Notes under the pieces: generated by a model
Told to the model about the DNA's origin: nothing
Database searches by the model: none
The model's input: the letters and a program-made list of their open reading frames with translations, nothing else
Shown: in pieces, positions 24,790-34,271 of the stretch
Layout of the letters: each line of letters starts with the position of its first letter
Numbering within the stretch: position 1 is the stretch's first letter
Source of the DNA: Lacibacter cauensis
GTDB lineage: Bacteria; Bacteroidota; Bacteroidia; Chitinophagales; Chitinophagaceae
Reading direction: 5' to 3'
DNA length: 64,000 nt
NCBI RefSeq assembly: GCF_007830055.1
Contig: NZ_VLLE01000006.1
Location: forward strand, 310,001-374,000
Translations under genes and position numbers: made by a program

Positions 24790-25206
24790 ATGCCCAAAGC
24801 CATTACTACTGCACTAAAATATGTATTGCTCATTTTTGCAGGCATTGCACTTTTTTTACTTGTTAGTATCCTGCAAAAAGTTACACCTCCCAGTCCCGGC
24901 GAATATTATTACTCCGATTTTTTGCGGAATAACTATACTCTTCTTGCAGGCATCATCTTCTTTCTTGCAGGATCGCTGGTGGGGTATTTCTTTCAACTCA
25001 ATCCGTGGCTGGCCGGTATTGCGCTGGTAGCCGCATTACCCGTTGCAAGTTTTTACGAAGCAGGAGTTTACAGGGGCAGTCATAACCTTATTCCGCTTGA
25101 ACTTGTTATTTACTTTTTCTTTTCAGTTCCGCCCATTGCAGGTGTATACCTCGGCAGGTACATTGCCCGCCGTAAAAAACAGGCAAAGCAACAAACAACC
25201 GAATAG
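24790..25206 (+). CDS. small integral membrane protein, unrecognised
   Basis: The 138-residue protein has four hydrophobic spans at about 9-27, 48-69, 72-91 and 103-125, and a lysine-rich cytosolic tail (RRKKQAKQQ). No catalytic or ligand motif is visible. The ATG at 24790 starts directly before the first span. It stands alone between queA (opposite strand) and a histidine kinase. The span pattern and normal codon use argue for a real gene, but I can give no function. Confidence 0.65.
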   Translation: MPKAITTALKYVLLIFAGIALFLLVSILQKVTPPSPGEYYYSDFLRNNYTLLAGIIFFLAGSLVGYFFQLNPWLAGIALVAALPVASFYEAGVYRGSHNLIPLELVIYFFFSVPPIAGVYLGRYIARRKKQAKQQTTE

Positions 25207-25514
25207 TCTTCAACGGGTTAACAGCAAAAATCAATTGTAAAAGACGCCGAATAAACCAAAGATGTGGCGTACGAATAAGCGTTTACACTTATTTCTTTTA
25301 ATCAATTCAACCGTTTATCCGTTATAGCGTAAGAACTGACTTGAAATAATTGAAATCTGTTTAATATTGCCCAATCCATTATACTATAAACCCAACATTT
25401 TCACATGGATTTGAGTTTAGGCAGGTTGAGTTCGTACAGCAGACCATCCGGATGCTTTTGCAGATTGCAGAGCCTTTTTTTCATTACCGGACAATCTAAA
25501 ACCAACCTACAGCA
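25207..25514. other. 308-bp non-coding stretch, nothing recognised
   Basis: Between the small membrane protein and the histidine kinase I see no ORF of credible length, no strong stem-loop and no consensus promoter. Only weak inverted repeats occur (for example AATAAG/CTTATT near 25273-25294). Regulatory signals for the kinase must lie here but are not readable. Confidence 0.5.
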
Positions 25515-27440
25515 TTGAACCGGATTACCACAAGTATTACAAATGCAGCAGCAACACTCGTTACCGGCATTGGCGTACTGGTATTAATTGGCTGGCAGGC
25601 AAACATTGCTTTTCTAAAACAGGTTTTTCCAAAATTAGTTGCCATGAACCCCATGGTAGCTGTTGCCTTTATTTTTTGCGGCACAGCGTTGTTGTTACGC
25701 AATCAACAAGGTTATCAACGCATCATTGCAAAAAGCTGTGCGGGCATTGTTATCCTTTTTGCTTTGCTGCGCATAGGTGATGTCATGGGCCTTATTAACC
25801 TGAGGGTAGATCATTTGTTGTATGCGAAAGGTGTGGATGCTACTTTGTACAACGGCATGGCCAACCAGGTTGTACCCCATGCTGCCATTGCTTTTTTATT
25901 GTGCGGCATTTCCTTGCTGTTATTGGAGAGCAACCGCATTACTGCCGCACAATGGATCGTTCTGCCCGTTAATGGAATAGGTATCCTTTCTTTTACAGGG
26001 TATATCTATCATCTCAGTTCGTACTATGTAGTTACTTCGTTTGTTCCACTGTCGTTTCATACAGGCATTGGTTTTATTCTTTTATCAACCGCATTGTTGC
26101 TGGCAAGAAGCGACAAAGGTTTTATGGCGGCCATTACCAACCAACATGCGGGAGGTAAAGCAGCACGTTTACTGTTACCTGCCATGGTTGTTATTTCTGT
26201 ATGGCTGGGTTATTATGTATTAAACGGTGTATTGCGTGAACGTTTTTCAGTAGCCGTTTGGGTAACCTTATTCGTTTGTGCTGTTATTTTCATGTTCGGT
26301 ATTCTTATCTGGATCACTGCATACATCATTAATAAAGTTGAACAAAAACGTATTGCCGAAAAACAGGCTGCCGACGAACAACGACGTTTATTGGCTGAAT
26401 ACAAATACCGGGAATCGCAAGAGCGTTACCAACAGCTGATGAATACCATCGACGGCATTGTTTGGGAAGCCGATGCGCAAACCTTTGCCTTTACATTTGT
26501 GAGCGAGCAGGCCGAACGGATTCTTGGCTATCCGCTGGAGCGCTGGCTGAATGAGCCTGATTTCTGGCCCGCTCATATACATGAAGACGACCGCACCTGG
26601 GCTGTAAACTATTGTGCACAAACAACAGCGCAGGGACAAGCACACCAGTTTGAATACCGGATGCATGCAGCTGATGGCAGAATTATCTGGATGCGGGACA
26701 TTGTTGCTGTTGTAATGGAAGGAAATAAACCGGTACGTTTAAGCGGCATTATGGTAGATATTACCGAGCAGAAAAAGATGGAGGAAGAGCTGCACAGGAA
26801 AGAACTGTCGCAACAAAAACTCATTACCGAAATTACCATCCTTGCACAGGAAAAAGAACGCAACGAATTAGGGCTGGAACTGCACGATAATATTAATCAA
26901 TTGCTGAGTGTTGTTAAACTGTATCTCGGATTGATTAAAACAGAAAAAAAATACAACGAAGAACTGGTTGACAAGAGCTATGCTCATCTTATGGATGCGA
27001 TGAACGATATCCGTAAGCTTTCGCACTCGCTGGTAGCACCTTCGCTTGGTCACGATGGTTTAAAAGAGGCATTGGAAGATTTGATTGAAAGTATTCAGCA
27101 ACCGCACCAGCTAACTATTCAACTGCTGCTGGATGAAGATTACGATGCACTTGAAGTTGATAAAGACAAAGAGCTGATGCTTTACCGTATCGTACAGGAA
27201 CAACTCAACAATATCATCAAATACGCCTACGCTAGTAACATTCGCATTGAACTGAAACAAAAAGGCAACCAGCTGCATCTTACAATAAGCGATAATGGTA
27301 TTGGCTTCGACACAAAACAATCGGTCAATGGTATTGGCCTAAAAAACATCAACAGCCGGGTTAACTTTTACTCCGGTAATATGAAACTTACTTCGGCGCC
27401 CGGGCAAGGCTGTACACTCGAAGTAGCAATCCCTAACTGA
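25515..27440 (+). CDS. membrane PAS-domain sensor histidine kinase (NarL/DesK-type)
   Basis: A 641-residue kinase. About eight membrane spans occupy residues 8-270, then a short coiled coil (275-300), a PAS_3 domain (about 300-420; ILGYPLERW, EDDRTW, FEYRMHAADGRIIWMRDI), a HisKA_3-like dimerisation helix with phosphoacceptor H457 in ELHDNINQLLS, and a C-terminal ATPase domain with LNNIIKYAY (N box) and DNGIGFD. This histidine region normally partners with LuxR-type response regulators, but none is adjacent. The start is TTG at 25515; the first ATG would remove the first span. The signal is unknown. Confidence 0.85.
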   Translation: MNRITTSITNAAATLVTGIGVLVLIGWQANIAFLKQVFPKLVAMNPMVAVAFIFCGTALLLRNQQGYQRIIAKSCAGIVILFALLRIGDVMGLINLRVDHLLYAKGVDATLYNGMANQVVPHAAIAFLLCGISLLLLESNRITAAQWIVLPVNGIGILSFTGYIYHLSSYYVVTSFVPLSFHTGIGFILLSTALLLARSDKGFMAAITNQHAGGKAARLLLPAMVVISVWLGYYVLNGVLRERFSVAVWVTLFVCAVIFMFGILIWITAYIINKVEQKRIAEKQAADEQRRLLAEYKYRESQERYQQLMNTIDGIVWEADAQTFAFTFVSEQAERILGYPLERWLNEPDFWPAHIHEDDRTWAVNYCAQTTAQGQAHQFEYRMHAADGRIIWMRDIVAVVMEGNKPVRLSGIMVDITEQKKMEEELHRKELSQQKLITEITILAQEKERNELGLELHDNINQLLSVVKLYLGLIKTEKKYNEELVDKSYAHLMDAMNDIRKLSHSLVAPSLGHDGLKEALEDLIESIQQPHQLTIQLLLDEDYDALEVDKDKELMLYRIVQEQLNNIIKYAYASNIRIELKQKGNQLHLTISDNGIGFDTKQSVNGIGLKNINSRVNFYSGNMKLTSAPGQGCTLEVAIPN

Positions 27441-27513
27441 CAAACAACCATCAACCTTAACTATCAACCTCGGCCTTAACCTCAACCCTTTTCTCTTCCC
27501 GCTCATCCTCGCC

Positions 27514-27521
27514 TATCTTTG
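27514..27521 (+). promoter_or_regulatory. -7 element upstream of the LLM oxidoreductase gene
   Basis: TATCTTTG matches the Bacteroidota TAnnTTTG -7 box exactly and lies 18 bp before the ATG at 27540. The -33 position (near 27491) reads TTTTC rather than TTTG, so the match is partial. Confidence 0.5.
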
Positions 27522-27539
27522 CAGCTAAATTGAATTGTT

Positions 27540-28568
27540 ATGGAATTAGGCCTTGGCATGTTTGGCGATAATCATTATGCAAATGGCAAACCGTTACCTG
27601 TTGGTCAGCGGTTACAGGAGCTGATGGAAGAAATAAAACTAATGGATGAACTGGGGCTCGACTTCTATGGCATTGGCGAACATCATCGACCCGATTATGC
27701 AGTATCTGTTCCCGAAATTATTTTAGCTGCCGCTGCATCGGTTACAAAACATATTAAGCTTGGCAGTGCTGTAACTGTTTTGAGTTCGGCAGATCCGGTG
27801 CGTGTGTACCAGCAGTTTGCAACAATTGATCAACTAAGCAATGGCCGTGCTGAAATAACAGCCGGTCGTGGCAGTTTTATTGAATCGTTTCCGGTGTATG
27901 GTTACAACCTCAACGATTACGATGCGTTGTTTGAAGAGAAACTCGAACTGCTGCAAAAAATCAATAACGAAAACCCCATTACCTGGAAAGGAAAATTCCG
28001 TGCAGCGTTAAACAAGCAGGAAATTTTTCCACGGGCAGTAAATGACCAACTCAACATTTGGGTTGCAGTAGGCGGCACACCCGAATCGGTTGTACGTGCA
28101 GGTAAAGCTGGTTTACCGGTAATCTTTGCCATTATTGGCGGAAGCCCGGTACAGTTTCAACCGTTGTTTCAATACTATCGTGATGTGTACAAACACTTCA
28201 AACACGATGCAACAAAATTCCAGGTAGGCGTGCACATGCATTGCTTTTTTGGTGAAGACAGCAAGCAAACTGCAGATGAGTATTATCCGTATTACTCTGC
28301 ACAAATGGATCGTGTGGGCCGCAGCCGTGGATGGCCTGCTTACCAACGCAACCAGTTTGATTTTGGCAGAAGTAAAGATGGTGCGTTGATTATAGGCGAT
28401 GCTAACGAAGCCATTGATAAAATTCTGCAGATGCAGGAACTGTTTGGCCTTACACGTTTTTCGGCACACATGGATGTGGGTGGACCATCGCATAAAGCCT
28501 TGATGAAGTCGATTGAAATTTACGGAACAAAGATTGCACCGAAGGTGCGGGAGGCATTGAAGAAATGA
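27540..28568 (+). CDS. LLM-class (luciferase-like) flavin-dependent oxidoreductase
   Basis: A 342-residue bacterial-luciferase-like barrel. It opens MELGLGMFGDNHYANGKP and shows DFYGIGEHHRPDYAVSVPE (about 40-58), IKLGSAVTVLSSADPVRVYQQFATIDQLSNGRAE and VGGTPESVVRAGKAGLP, which define the FMN-using monooxygenase group found in many Bacteroidota. It would oxidise an unknown organic substrate in the cytosol with reduced flavin. Its stop overlaps the next gene by four bases (ATGA), implying translational coupling although that gene encodes an apparently secreted protein. Confidence 0.9.
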   Translation: MELGLGMFGDNHYANGKPLPVGQRLQELMEEIKLMDELGLDFYGIGEHHRPDYAVSVPEIILAAAASVTKHIKLGSAVTVLSSADPVRVYQQFATIDQLSNGRAEITAGRGSFIESFPVYGYNLNDYDALFEEKLELLQKINNENPITWKGKFRAALNKQEIFPRAVNDQLNIWVAVGGTPESVVRAGKAGLPVIFAIIGGSPVQFQPLFQYYRDVYKHFKHDATKFQVGVHMHCFFGEDSKQTADEYYPYYSAQMDRVGRSRGWPAYQRNQFDFGRSKDGALIIGDANEAIDKILQMQELFGLTRFSAHMDVGGPSHKALMKSIEIYGTKIAPKVREALKK

Positions 28569-29224
28569 AACGCATCATTAGCCTATTAATCTCTATTTAT
28601 ACATGTCAGTTTGCAAAAGCGCAAAGCAATCTTGTACCTAAACATTATAAATTGATTAATGAAGCAACCGGCGATCTGAACAAAGATGGTATTGCGGAAA
28701 AAGCTTTTGTTTACAACATGTCACAATCTCCGGATGATGACGAAGAAGGAATAAATCGTGAGCTGATTATTTATAAAAAACAAAAAGATAAATGGATTAT
28801 CTGGCATCGATCTACAACCGCCATTGGCAATAGTAAAAGCGGAGGCATGATGGGTGATCCGTTTGAGAGTATAGAAATCAATAAAGGTATTTTGCTTGTT
28901 TATCAATCTGGTGGCAGCAGCTGGAAATGGAATACAACTGACAAATACCGTTTTCAAAATAACCGTTTTGAACTGATTGGCTACAAAAGTTACTATGGTA
29001 AGTTATGCGAGTATTGGCTGCTATTCGAATACAATATTTCAACACAAACTGTCTTTTGTAAAAAAGAATATGAAGTCTGTGATGAGAAAGGCGATCAGTT
29101 AATATCTAAAACAGAAGCAGAAAAATTTACCTACAAGCTTAAACAGCCAATTACTTTGCAAAACAGAAATAAAGAAGAAATTAAAATAGAATCGCTTAAA
29201 TACAAGTTTGAGCTTTATTTATAA
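28565..29224 (+). CDS. secreted protein of unknown function
   Basis: The 219-residue protein has a signal peptide (MKRIISLLISIYTCQFAKAQ) and a short acidic motif GDLNKDGIAEKAFVY (36-50) that resembles the calcium-binding DxNxDG loop of FG-GAP/VCBS repeats; only one copy is present. The rest is strand-rich with lysines and aromatic residues. It overlaps the LLM oxidoreductase by four bases. I do not recognise a family. Confidence 0.65.
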   Translation: MKRIISLLISIYTCQFAKAQSNLVPKHYKLINEATGDLNKDGIAEKAFVYNMSQSPDDDEEGINRELIIYKKQKDKWIIWHRSTTAIGNSKSGGMMGDPFESIEINKGILLVYQSGGSSWKWNTTDKYRFQNNRFELIGYKSYYGKLCEYWLLFEYNISTQTVFCKKEYEVCDEKGDQLISKTEAEKFTYKLKQPITLQNRNKEEIKIESLKYKFELYL

Positions 29225-29398
29225 TTATGCATAATCTGGCGGCCTTTCGTTTTCATAAAAGCATACTCAACTTTTCTTTTAGTTTTCTACACATAACCTA
29301 AATGAAACATAAATACAATAAATGTATTGTTGCAAGTACATTATTGCAAAATAGAATTGCTTTTTGTAATATAGCCTTCAATTAAGTACCGCAAGTCA

Positions 29399-30298
29399 AT
29401 GCTAAGATTTTCTATTCTTTCATTATTTCTGCTTTTACTAGTTGGGTGCGGTCGAAAAAACCGAAATATTGGTTTTGAATACATCAAAGTAATTTATTCT
29501 TGCAATGGTAGCGGCTTAGATGGTTATGCCTACTTTGATCCTGTAAAAGATTCCCTCATCTGTCAAATGACTTTTACACAAAATTCAGTATCGCATAAAA
29601 CGCTTACGGGAAGAATAGCTAATTCCAATTTGCTTGATACGTTCATCAATACCGTTCGAACATTAAAACAGTTTAAGAACGGCAGTATTACGATACCAAT
29701 GAACGAGGGCGACTTCTGCTGCGGACCCTCCATTTACACTGAATTTAAAGATGCACAGGGTATACATTTTTACAGTTATGATCTGGAAATAAATGATACA
29801 CTTGATCAATTCATTCATTTTATTGAAAATTTACAAAGGCTGAACTGGAGCTTACGTGAATCAAAAAACGAGCTTGTAAATTTCGAAGGAGAATTAAAAT
29901 CTGCCAACTCTAAAATGCTTTCAACATTTAAAAAAGGAACTTTTTATTTCGCTCTACCCTGCAGTACAGGAATAGATTTTACAAAGCTCAATGGGTCTTG
30001 GAGATTTGTTGCTGATTCGATTTCGAGAGCCAAAGATGAATATAGTAAACTAACTATTAGGAAAAATGGCACATGTATATTTGAACGGATGCTTCAGGAT
30101 TCGGTGCTGAAAAGAGATCATGGAATGGTATCACTAAACACAGCAGACAGCAGTCTCGTGTTTACAGAAAATGGCAAGAAGTACCGTTATAAACTTACTC
30201 AGCTTTGTGCCAACTGCCTGCAATATCAGACTGAAAAAACAGGTACCATCATCCGATTAGATCGTTTACCAGAAACAAAAGCATTCGTAGATAAGTAA
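29399..30298 (+). CDS. lipoprotein of unknown function
   Basis: The 299-residue product has a lipoprotein signal (MLRFSILSLFLLLLVGCGRK; lipobox LVGC, Cys 17). The middle contains a cysteine pair in GDFCCGPS. The C-terminal 110 residues (LNGSWRFVADSI ... LTIRKNGTCIFER ... LVFTENGKKYRYKL ... LCANCLQY) look like a small lipocalin-type barrel, a common module in Bacteroidota lipoproteins; this is a pattern reading only. It stands alone 174 bp after the previous gene. Confidence 0.65.
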   Translation: MLRFSILSLFLLLLVGCGRKNRNIGFEYIKVIYSCNGSGLDGYAYFDPVKDSLICQMTFTQNSVSHKTLTGRIANSNLLDTFINTVRTLKQFKNGSITIPMNEGDFCCGPSIYTEFKDAQGIHFYSYDLEINDTLDQFIHFIENLQRLNWSLRESKNELVNFEGELKSANSKMLSTFKKGTFYFALPCSTGIDFTKLNGSWRFVADSISRAKDEYSKLTIRKNGTCIFERMLQDSVLKRDHGMVSLNTADSSLVFTENGKKYRYKLTQLCANCLQYQTEKTGTIIRLDRLPETKAFVDK

Positions 30299-30403
30299 AA
30301 TCATGAATATGGTTTCAGTAATGAATCAAGTGCAACCATTTCACTATTAAATAAGATGTATTCACGAATCTCAAATTAAGAATCGTTTTAAAGTCAACCC
30401 CAA

Positions 30404-30853
30404 ATGAAAGCATGCTCACTCTTTATTCTTGCGTTTCTATTTTGTCATCAGCTCACTGCACAAAAACTAACCAAGGAACAATATCTCGATACCGGCAGGT
30501 ACATCTGGCAAACCTATGTACCCAAATCGGGACAGGCCAAAACAGTACAGGGCGAACTGCTGCGTGCTATTGAAAAACTTGCCGATGAAGCACAACGCAA
30601 CGGCAACATCAACTTCAACCCCAAATGCCACGGCCTGCTTATTACTTACTTACGCAGGTATTTAACAGATGAAAAGATTTTTGACAAAGCAACAATTCAA
30701 CAGATCAGGAAAGACCTGGACCGCCTCAGTGACGGAAACCATCCTTATACGGAAGATGATCTGTACGATCGTTTACGGGAACGGGTAATTGATTGGTACA
30801 TGCACAACAGAACTCCTGTTGCACATAACGAAAACAAACAACTGTATTGCTGA
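30404..30853 (+). CDS. small secreted protein of unknown function
   Basis: A 149-residue product with a signal peptide (MKACSLFILAFLFCHQLTAQ). The mature part is helical and charged (LLRAIEKLADEAQRNG, QQIRKDLDRLSDG, YDRLRERVIDWYMHN). Sequence motifs for an enzyme or binding site are absent. It converges with the lectin/CHU_C gene. The clean signal peptide supports a real gene; the function is unknown. Confidence 0.6.
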   Translation: MKACSLFILAFLFCHQLTAQKLTKEQYLDTGRYIWQTYVPKSGQAKTVQGELLRAIEKLADEAQRNGNINFNPKCHGLLITYLRRYLTDEKIFDKATIQQIRKDLDRLSDGNHPYTEDDLYDRLRERVIDWYMHNRTPVAHNENKQLYC

Positions 30854-30891
30854 CTCGTTTTTTGAAATGTTTATTGAAAACATACTGCTAT

Positions 30892-32736
30892 TTATCGCAG
30901 CAATGTAAATGTTCCTTTCACCACACTTGCCTCGCCAATAAGATTGGTATACCGGATATAGTACACATACATGCCTGCATCTTGCTGCATACCCCTGAAT
31001 GTTCCATCCCATCCAACAAACGGATTGGTATTGCTGTACAGGCGTTGGCCCCAGCGGTTAAATACTTCCATTGAAAAAGTTCGGATATAGGAAGCGCCCA
31101 TTACACGGAAGAAATCATTCAATCCATCGCTGTTAGGTGTAAAGGCAGTTGGGATATAAATATTACAAACCGATTTCGCCAATGTAGCCGAAGCTGTAGT
31201 GCTTCCACAGGCATTACTTACCGTAACGGTATATGTACCCGGCGTTGTTGCATTGTAAACAGGAGCTGTACTTCCATCCTGCCACAGATACGAAAGACTA
31301 TAACCTGTTGCTTTCGGATCAAGTACAATCACCTCTCCTGTGCAGATTGTTTTAAATGCACTTAAGTCGGCGGCAGGTATATTGTTTACTACAACCGTTA
31401 CTCTTTTTGTATAGGCACACACATTACCTGCGGGCGTAAACGTATAAGTAGTGGTGGTTTGGTTATTAGGAGCAGGCGACCATGTTCCTGTAATTCCGTT
31501 GTCGGATGTTAAAGGAAATGAAGCCAACACACTACCACGGCAAATGGTATCGGGTATAGAACTAAATACAGGATCAATTGCAGGAGCTGTAATAACATTA
31601 CCTGTTGCTGGTGCACTTGCACAGCCTGTAGTTGGATTTGTTATTATCACCGTATACGCTCCAGGCACAAGTGTTGTAAACGAAGCCACATTACCGGGGT
31701 TTGTTGCACCGGCAGGAACGGTCCACACATAATTATAAGTGCCGGCTACTGCAGGTGTTGCTTTTAATGGTGGTGGATTTAATTCGCACACATTAATATC
31801 CTGAACACTAACCACTGGATTGGGGTTAGCTGTAATGGTAAAATTTACAGTACGGCTTATGCCGCAATAATCTCTATAGCTGCAGGAAATGGTAGAATTG
31901 GTTGTAAACGTATACGTGGCAGTATTGGTTGTAGAAGTTGAACCACCCGTCCATACATAATTGCTGCCAAGCGTTGGCGCATTCAGCGTAACGGTACTGC
32001 CGGAACAAACAGCAAAATTATTATTGTTGTTATCTACTACACGAAACTGTTGCAGGTTGCTGGCAGCACCGGTAGAACCTGAAACCGACCAGAACACATT
32101 GGTATTGTTTGCAAAACGTTGCGCAATATGGTTACGGGTAGAAGTAGCCCGTAATTCACCATCAAATAAAATACTGATGCGCTGTGATGTGGCACTCAAA
32201 TACTCCCATGTAATCCGCACATCGTGCCAGGCTCCATCTTCCATATTGGCACAACTGCTGCGCAAACAAACCGGCAAACCGGTCCCCCCATCCATAATAT
32301 TTCCACCGGCATTTAATTGACCATCGGCATAAATACCGGTATGATCACCATCAATATCGTTCATAGTGGGGCCATTCGTATAGGTGTCAAATTCGATAAC
32401 AATAGAGTTGGGTATGCCTGAAGCGCCTAACCCTTGGCCACTTACCAGAGTAGGGGAACAAATATTGCTGAGAACGAATGCAAGCCCGTCGGCACCACCG
32501 GCATCATTTACACCAAGATTGATTTTAAAATTGATCGTGAAATTTTGCGCCAGGTTTACAGGATAAAGATTGGTTATCATCCCTGTTTTACCCCCTTGGC
32601 TGGGTGTTATGCGATAGGTGATCGGATCTACCAGCACCGCATCACCCTGAGTAAAAAACTGCTGGGCGTAACTGTTAATACTGCAAAAAATAAACAGGAA
32701 AAAACAAAGAAAGAGTACAAATGGTTTCATAAGCAT
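30892..32736 (-). CDS. secreted L-type lectin protein with CHU_C (gliding-motility-associated) C-terminus
   Basis: A 614-residue surface protein. After the signal peptide (ending NSYAQ) residues 25-240 form an L-type lectin-like domain (FTINFKINLGVNDAGGADGLAFVLSN, IVIEFDTYTNG, HTGIYADG, DVRITWEY, ISILFDG), followed by three or four Ig/PKD-like modules (245-520). The last 90 residues are the CHU_C domain (IPTAFTPNSDGLNDFFRV ... FNRWGQRLY ... WDGTFRG ... GMYVYYIRYT), which marks substrates of the type IX secretion system. It probably binds glycans at the cell surface or in the matrix. It lies downstream of the barrel/DUF4270/Kelch genes on the same strand, with a 230-bp gap that holds no ORF or clear signal. 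Confidence 0.88.
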   Translation of the reverse strand: MLMKPFVLFLCFFLFIFCSINSYAQQFFTQGDAVLVDPITYRITPSQGGKTGMITNLYPVNLAQNFTINFKINLGVNDAGGADGLAFVLSNICSPTLVSGQGLGASGIPNSIVIEFDTYTNGPTMNDIDGDHTGIYADGQLNAGGNIMDGGTGLPVCLRSSCANMEDGAWHDVRITWEYLSATSQRISILFDGELRATSTRNHIAQRFANNTNVFWSVSGSTGAASNLQQFRVVDNNNNNFAVCSGSTVTLNAPTLGSNYVWTGGSTSTTNTATYTFTTNSTISCSYRDYCGISRTVNFTITANPNPVVSVQDINVCELNPPPLKATPAVAGTYNYVWTVPAGATNPGNVASFTTLVPGAYTVIITNPTTGCASAPATGNVITAPAIDPVFSSIPDTICRGSVLASFPLTSDNGITGTWSPAPNNQTTTTYTFTPAGNVCAYTKRVTVVVNNIPAADLSAFKTICTGEVIVLDPKATGYSLSYLWQDGSTAPVYNATTPGTYTVTVSNACGSTTASATLAKSVCNIYIPTAFTPNSDGLNDFFRVMGASYIRTFSMEVFNRWGQRLYSNTNPFVGWDGTFRGMQQDAGMYVYYIRYTNLIGEASVVKGTFTLLR

Positions 32737-32966
32737 CTTGGTATGGTTCTTTAGGTTTGGATGGGCCTGTGTGCCCTATATCAATAGCCTTCGCTCTCAA
32801 ATCTAGTGCTAATAACGAAAAACCTGTATACGAAAGTATAAAAATCGGTAAAAACATTTGTTTCCCGCATAATAAAGACCCCCTGTTAACGGAGGCTACC
32901 TCAAAATGGTGCCCAAAACTCTTTATCAGCCCGCTTTACTACCTGCAAACACCTGAACCAACATTA

Positions 32967-34217
32967 CTACCGGTACAACCCAAACTTCTTCGAGCTGTAC
33001 CAGATATCTTTCAGCGTAACGCCAATGGAAAACTGGAAGTAATTCTCCCGTACCTGGTTCAGCGAACTATTCCCTTTTTTGCCCGCCTCCATGCTGATAT
33101 TAATGCCCATTGTTGGTGTAATATTTTTGCCCCCGCCAAACGTAATGGCATAATCAACTAAACGGTTGCTGCCGGTGGCGAGATAACTTTGATCGTAACG
33201 TAAACCAAGAGCCAGGTAATACTTCTCAACTGTGTAGTCGTTTATTTTTACCTTGTTGCTGTACTCCATGCCGGCATTAAAACCAACCGCATCCTGTATA
33301 GAGATGTTCTTGTAAGCGATTTTTTGTAAGGGCCATTGTTGATAAGTACCCTGTACATGAAACGATAACCCATTACGGTTTGCAAGACTATAACCCAGGC
33401 TACCTGATACCGGCATTGCAAAGCTGATATCTTCGGCTTTAGTTCTACTCAGCATTGTATCCGCTTCAATATATTCGATCTGGCTGTACCCTTTCAATTT
33501 GCTGAACAACGACACGGTTGCACCAACACTGTGTTGCCATTTCTTTTTATCGGATGAATAATACTGTAACCCAGCAGTAATACCGGCACTGTTGTAAAAT
33601 TTTGTTTCCTTTTTATCAATCGTAAGAGCGTATGCATCGCTGTAAAAACTGGTAGTGTTTTGTAACGAACCAAATAACCATGATGTAGTAATACCTGCTG
33701 AAAATTGTTTACCCAATGTATGTGCATACGAAAAGTAGGTTTGATAGATACCACCTGTGCCTTGCGTGTAACGGAGGTAATCAAGATTGGGATCGTTAAG
33801 ATTGGAGCTGCTTACATACTGATAATCGACCGTACTATATGGCCGCAACCCTATTGCAAAAGCCGACTTCGGTGTCATTTTATATGCCAACGAAACTTTC
33901 TTCACAATAAAATCACTGGCCGGGCCAATAATCGTATCGGCACCCGGCATTTTGTATTTGCTGCTTCGTCCACGAAACGACATATCGAGATTGATATTCT
34001 TATACGGTATGACAGTTAAAGAAGCTGGATTGGAAAAATTATAGTACCCCACTTCTCTTCTCGAAACCGATGCACTGCCACTGGCAGCATAACGTCCGTG
34101 ATCGGTTATTTCCAGATCGCCGATTCCTAATACGGAGTAAGGCGATGAAATATTTTGTGCCATGCTGCTGCCTGCTAACAGCAGTGCAGTAGATAGAAAA
34201 ATATATTGTTGTTTCAT
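32967..34217 (-). CDS. outer-membrane beta-barrel protein of the DUF4270/Kelch cluster
   Basis: The 416-residue protein has a signal peptide (MKQQYIFLSTALLLAGSSMAQ) and then SSPYSVLGIGDLE, followed by FadL/PorV-like features: YYNFSNPASL, repeated amphipathic strands, and a strand-rich end (NYFQFSIGVTL). The NPASL block is characteristic for FadL-type barrels that carry hydrophobic molecules and for PorV-like T9SS barrels. It is 54 bp downstream of the DUF4270 lipoprotein gene. The true cargo is unknown. Confidence 0.75.
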   Translation of the reverse strand: MKQQYIFLSTALLLAGSSMAQNISSPYSVLGIGDLEITDHGRYAASGSASVSRREVGYYNFSNPASLTVIPYKNINLDMSFRGRSSKYKMPGADTIIGPASDFIVKKVSLAYKMTPKSAFAIGLRPYSTVDYQYVSSSNLNDPNLDYLRYTQGTGGIYQTYFSYAHTLGKQFSAGITTSWLFGSLQNTTSFYSDAYALTIDKKETKFYNSAGITAGLQYYSSDKKKWQHSVGATVSLFSKLKGYSQIEYIEADTMLSRTKAEDISFAMPVSGSLGYSLANRNGLSFHVQGTYQQWPLQKIAYKNISIQDAVGFNAGMEYSNKVKINDYTVEKYYLALGLRYDQSYLATGSNRLVDYAITFGGGKNITPTMGINISMEAGKKGNSSLNQVRENYFQFSIGVTLKDIWYSSKKFGLYR

Positions 34218-34271
34218 GTATGTATGATTGTTGCTTTGGAAAGCTTATTCACCAAAGTGGATACATCTGCA

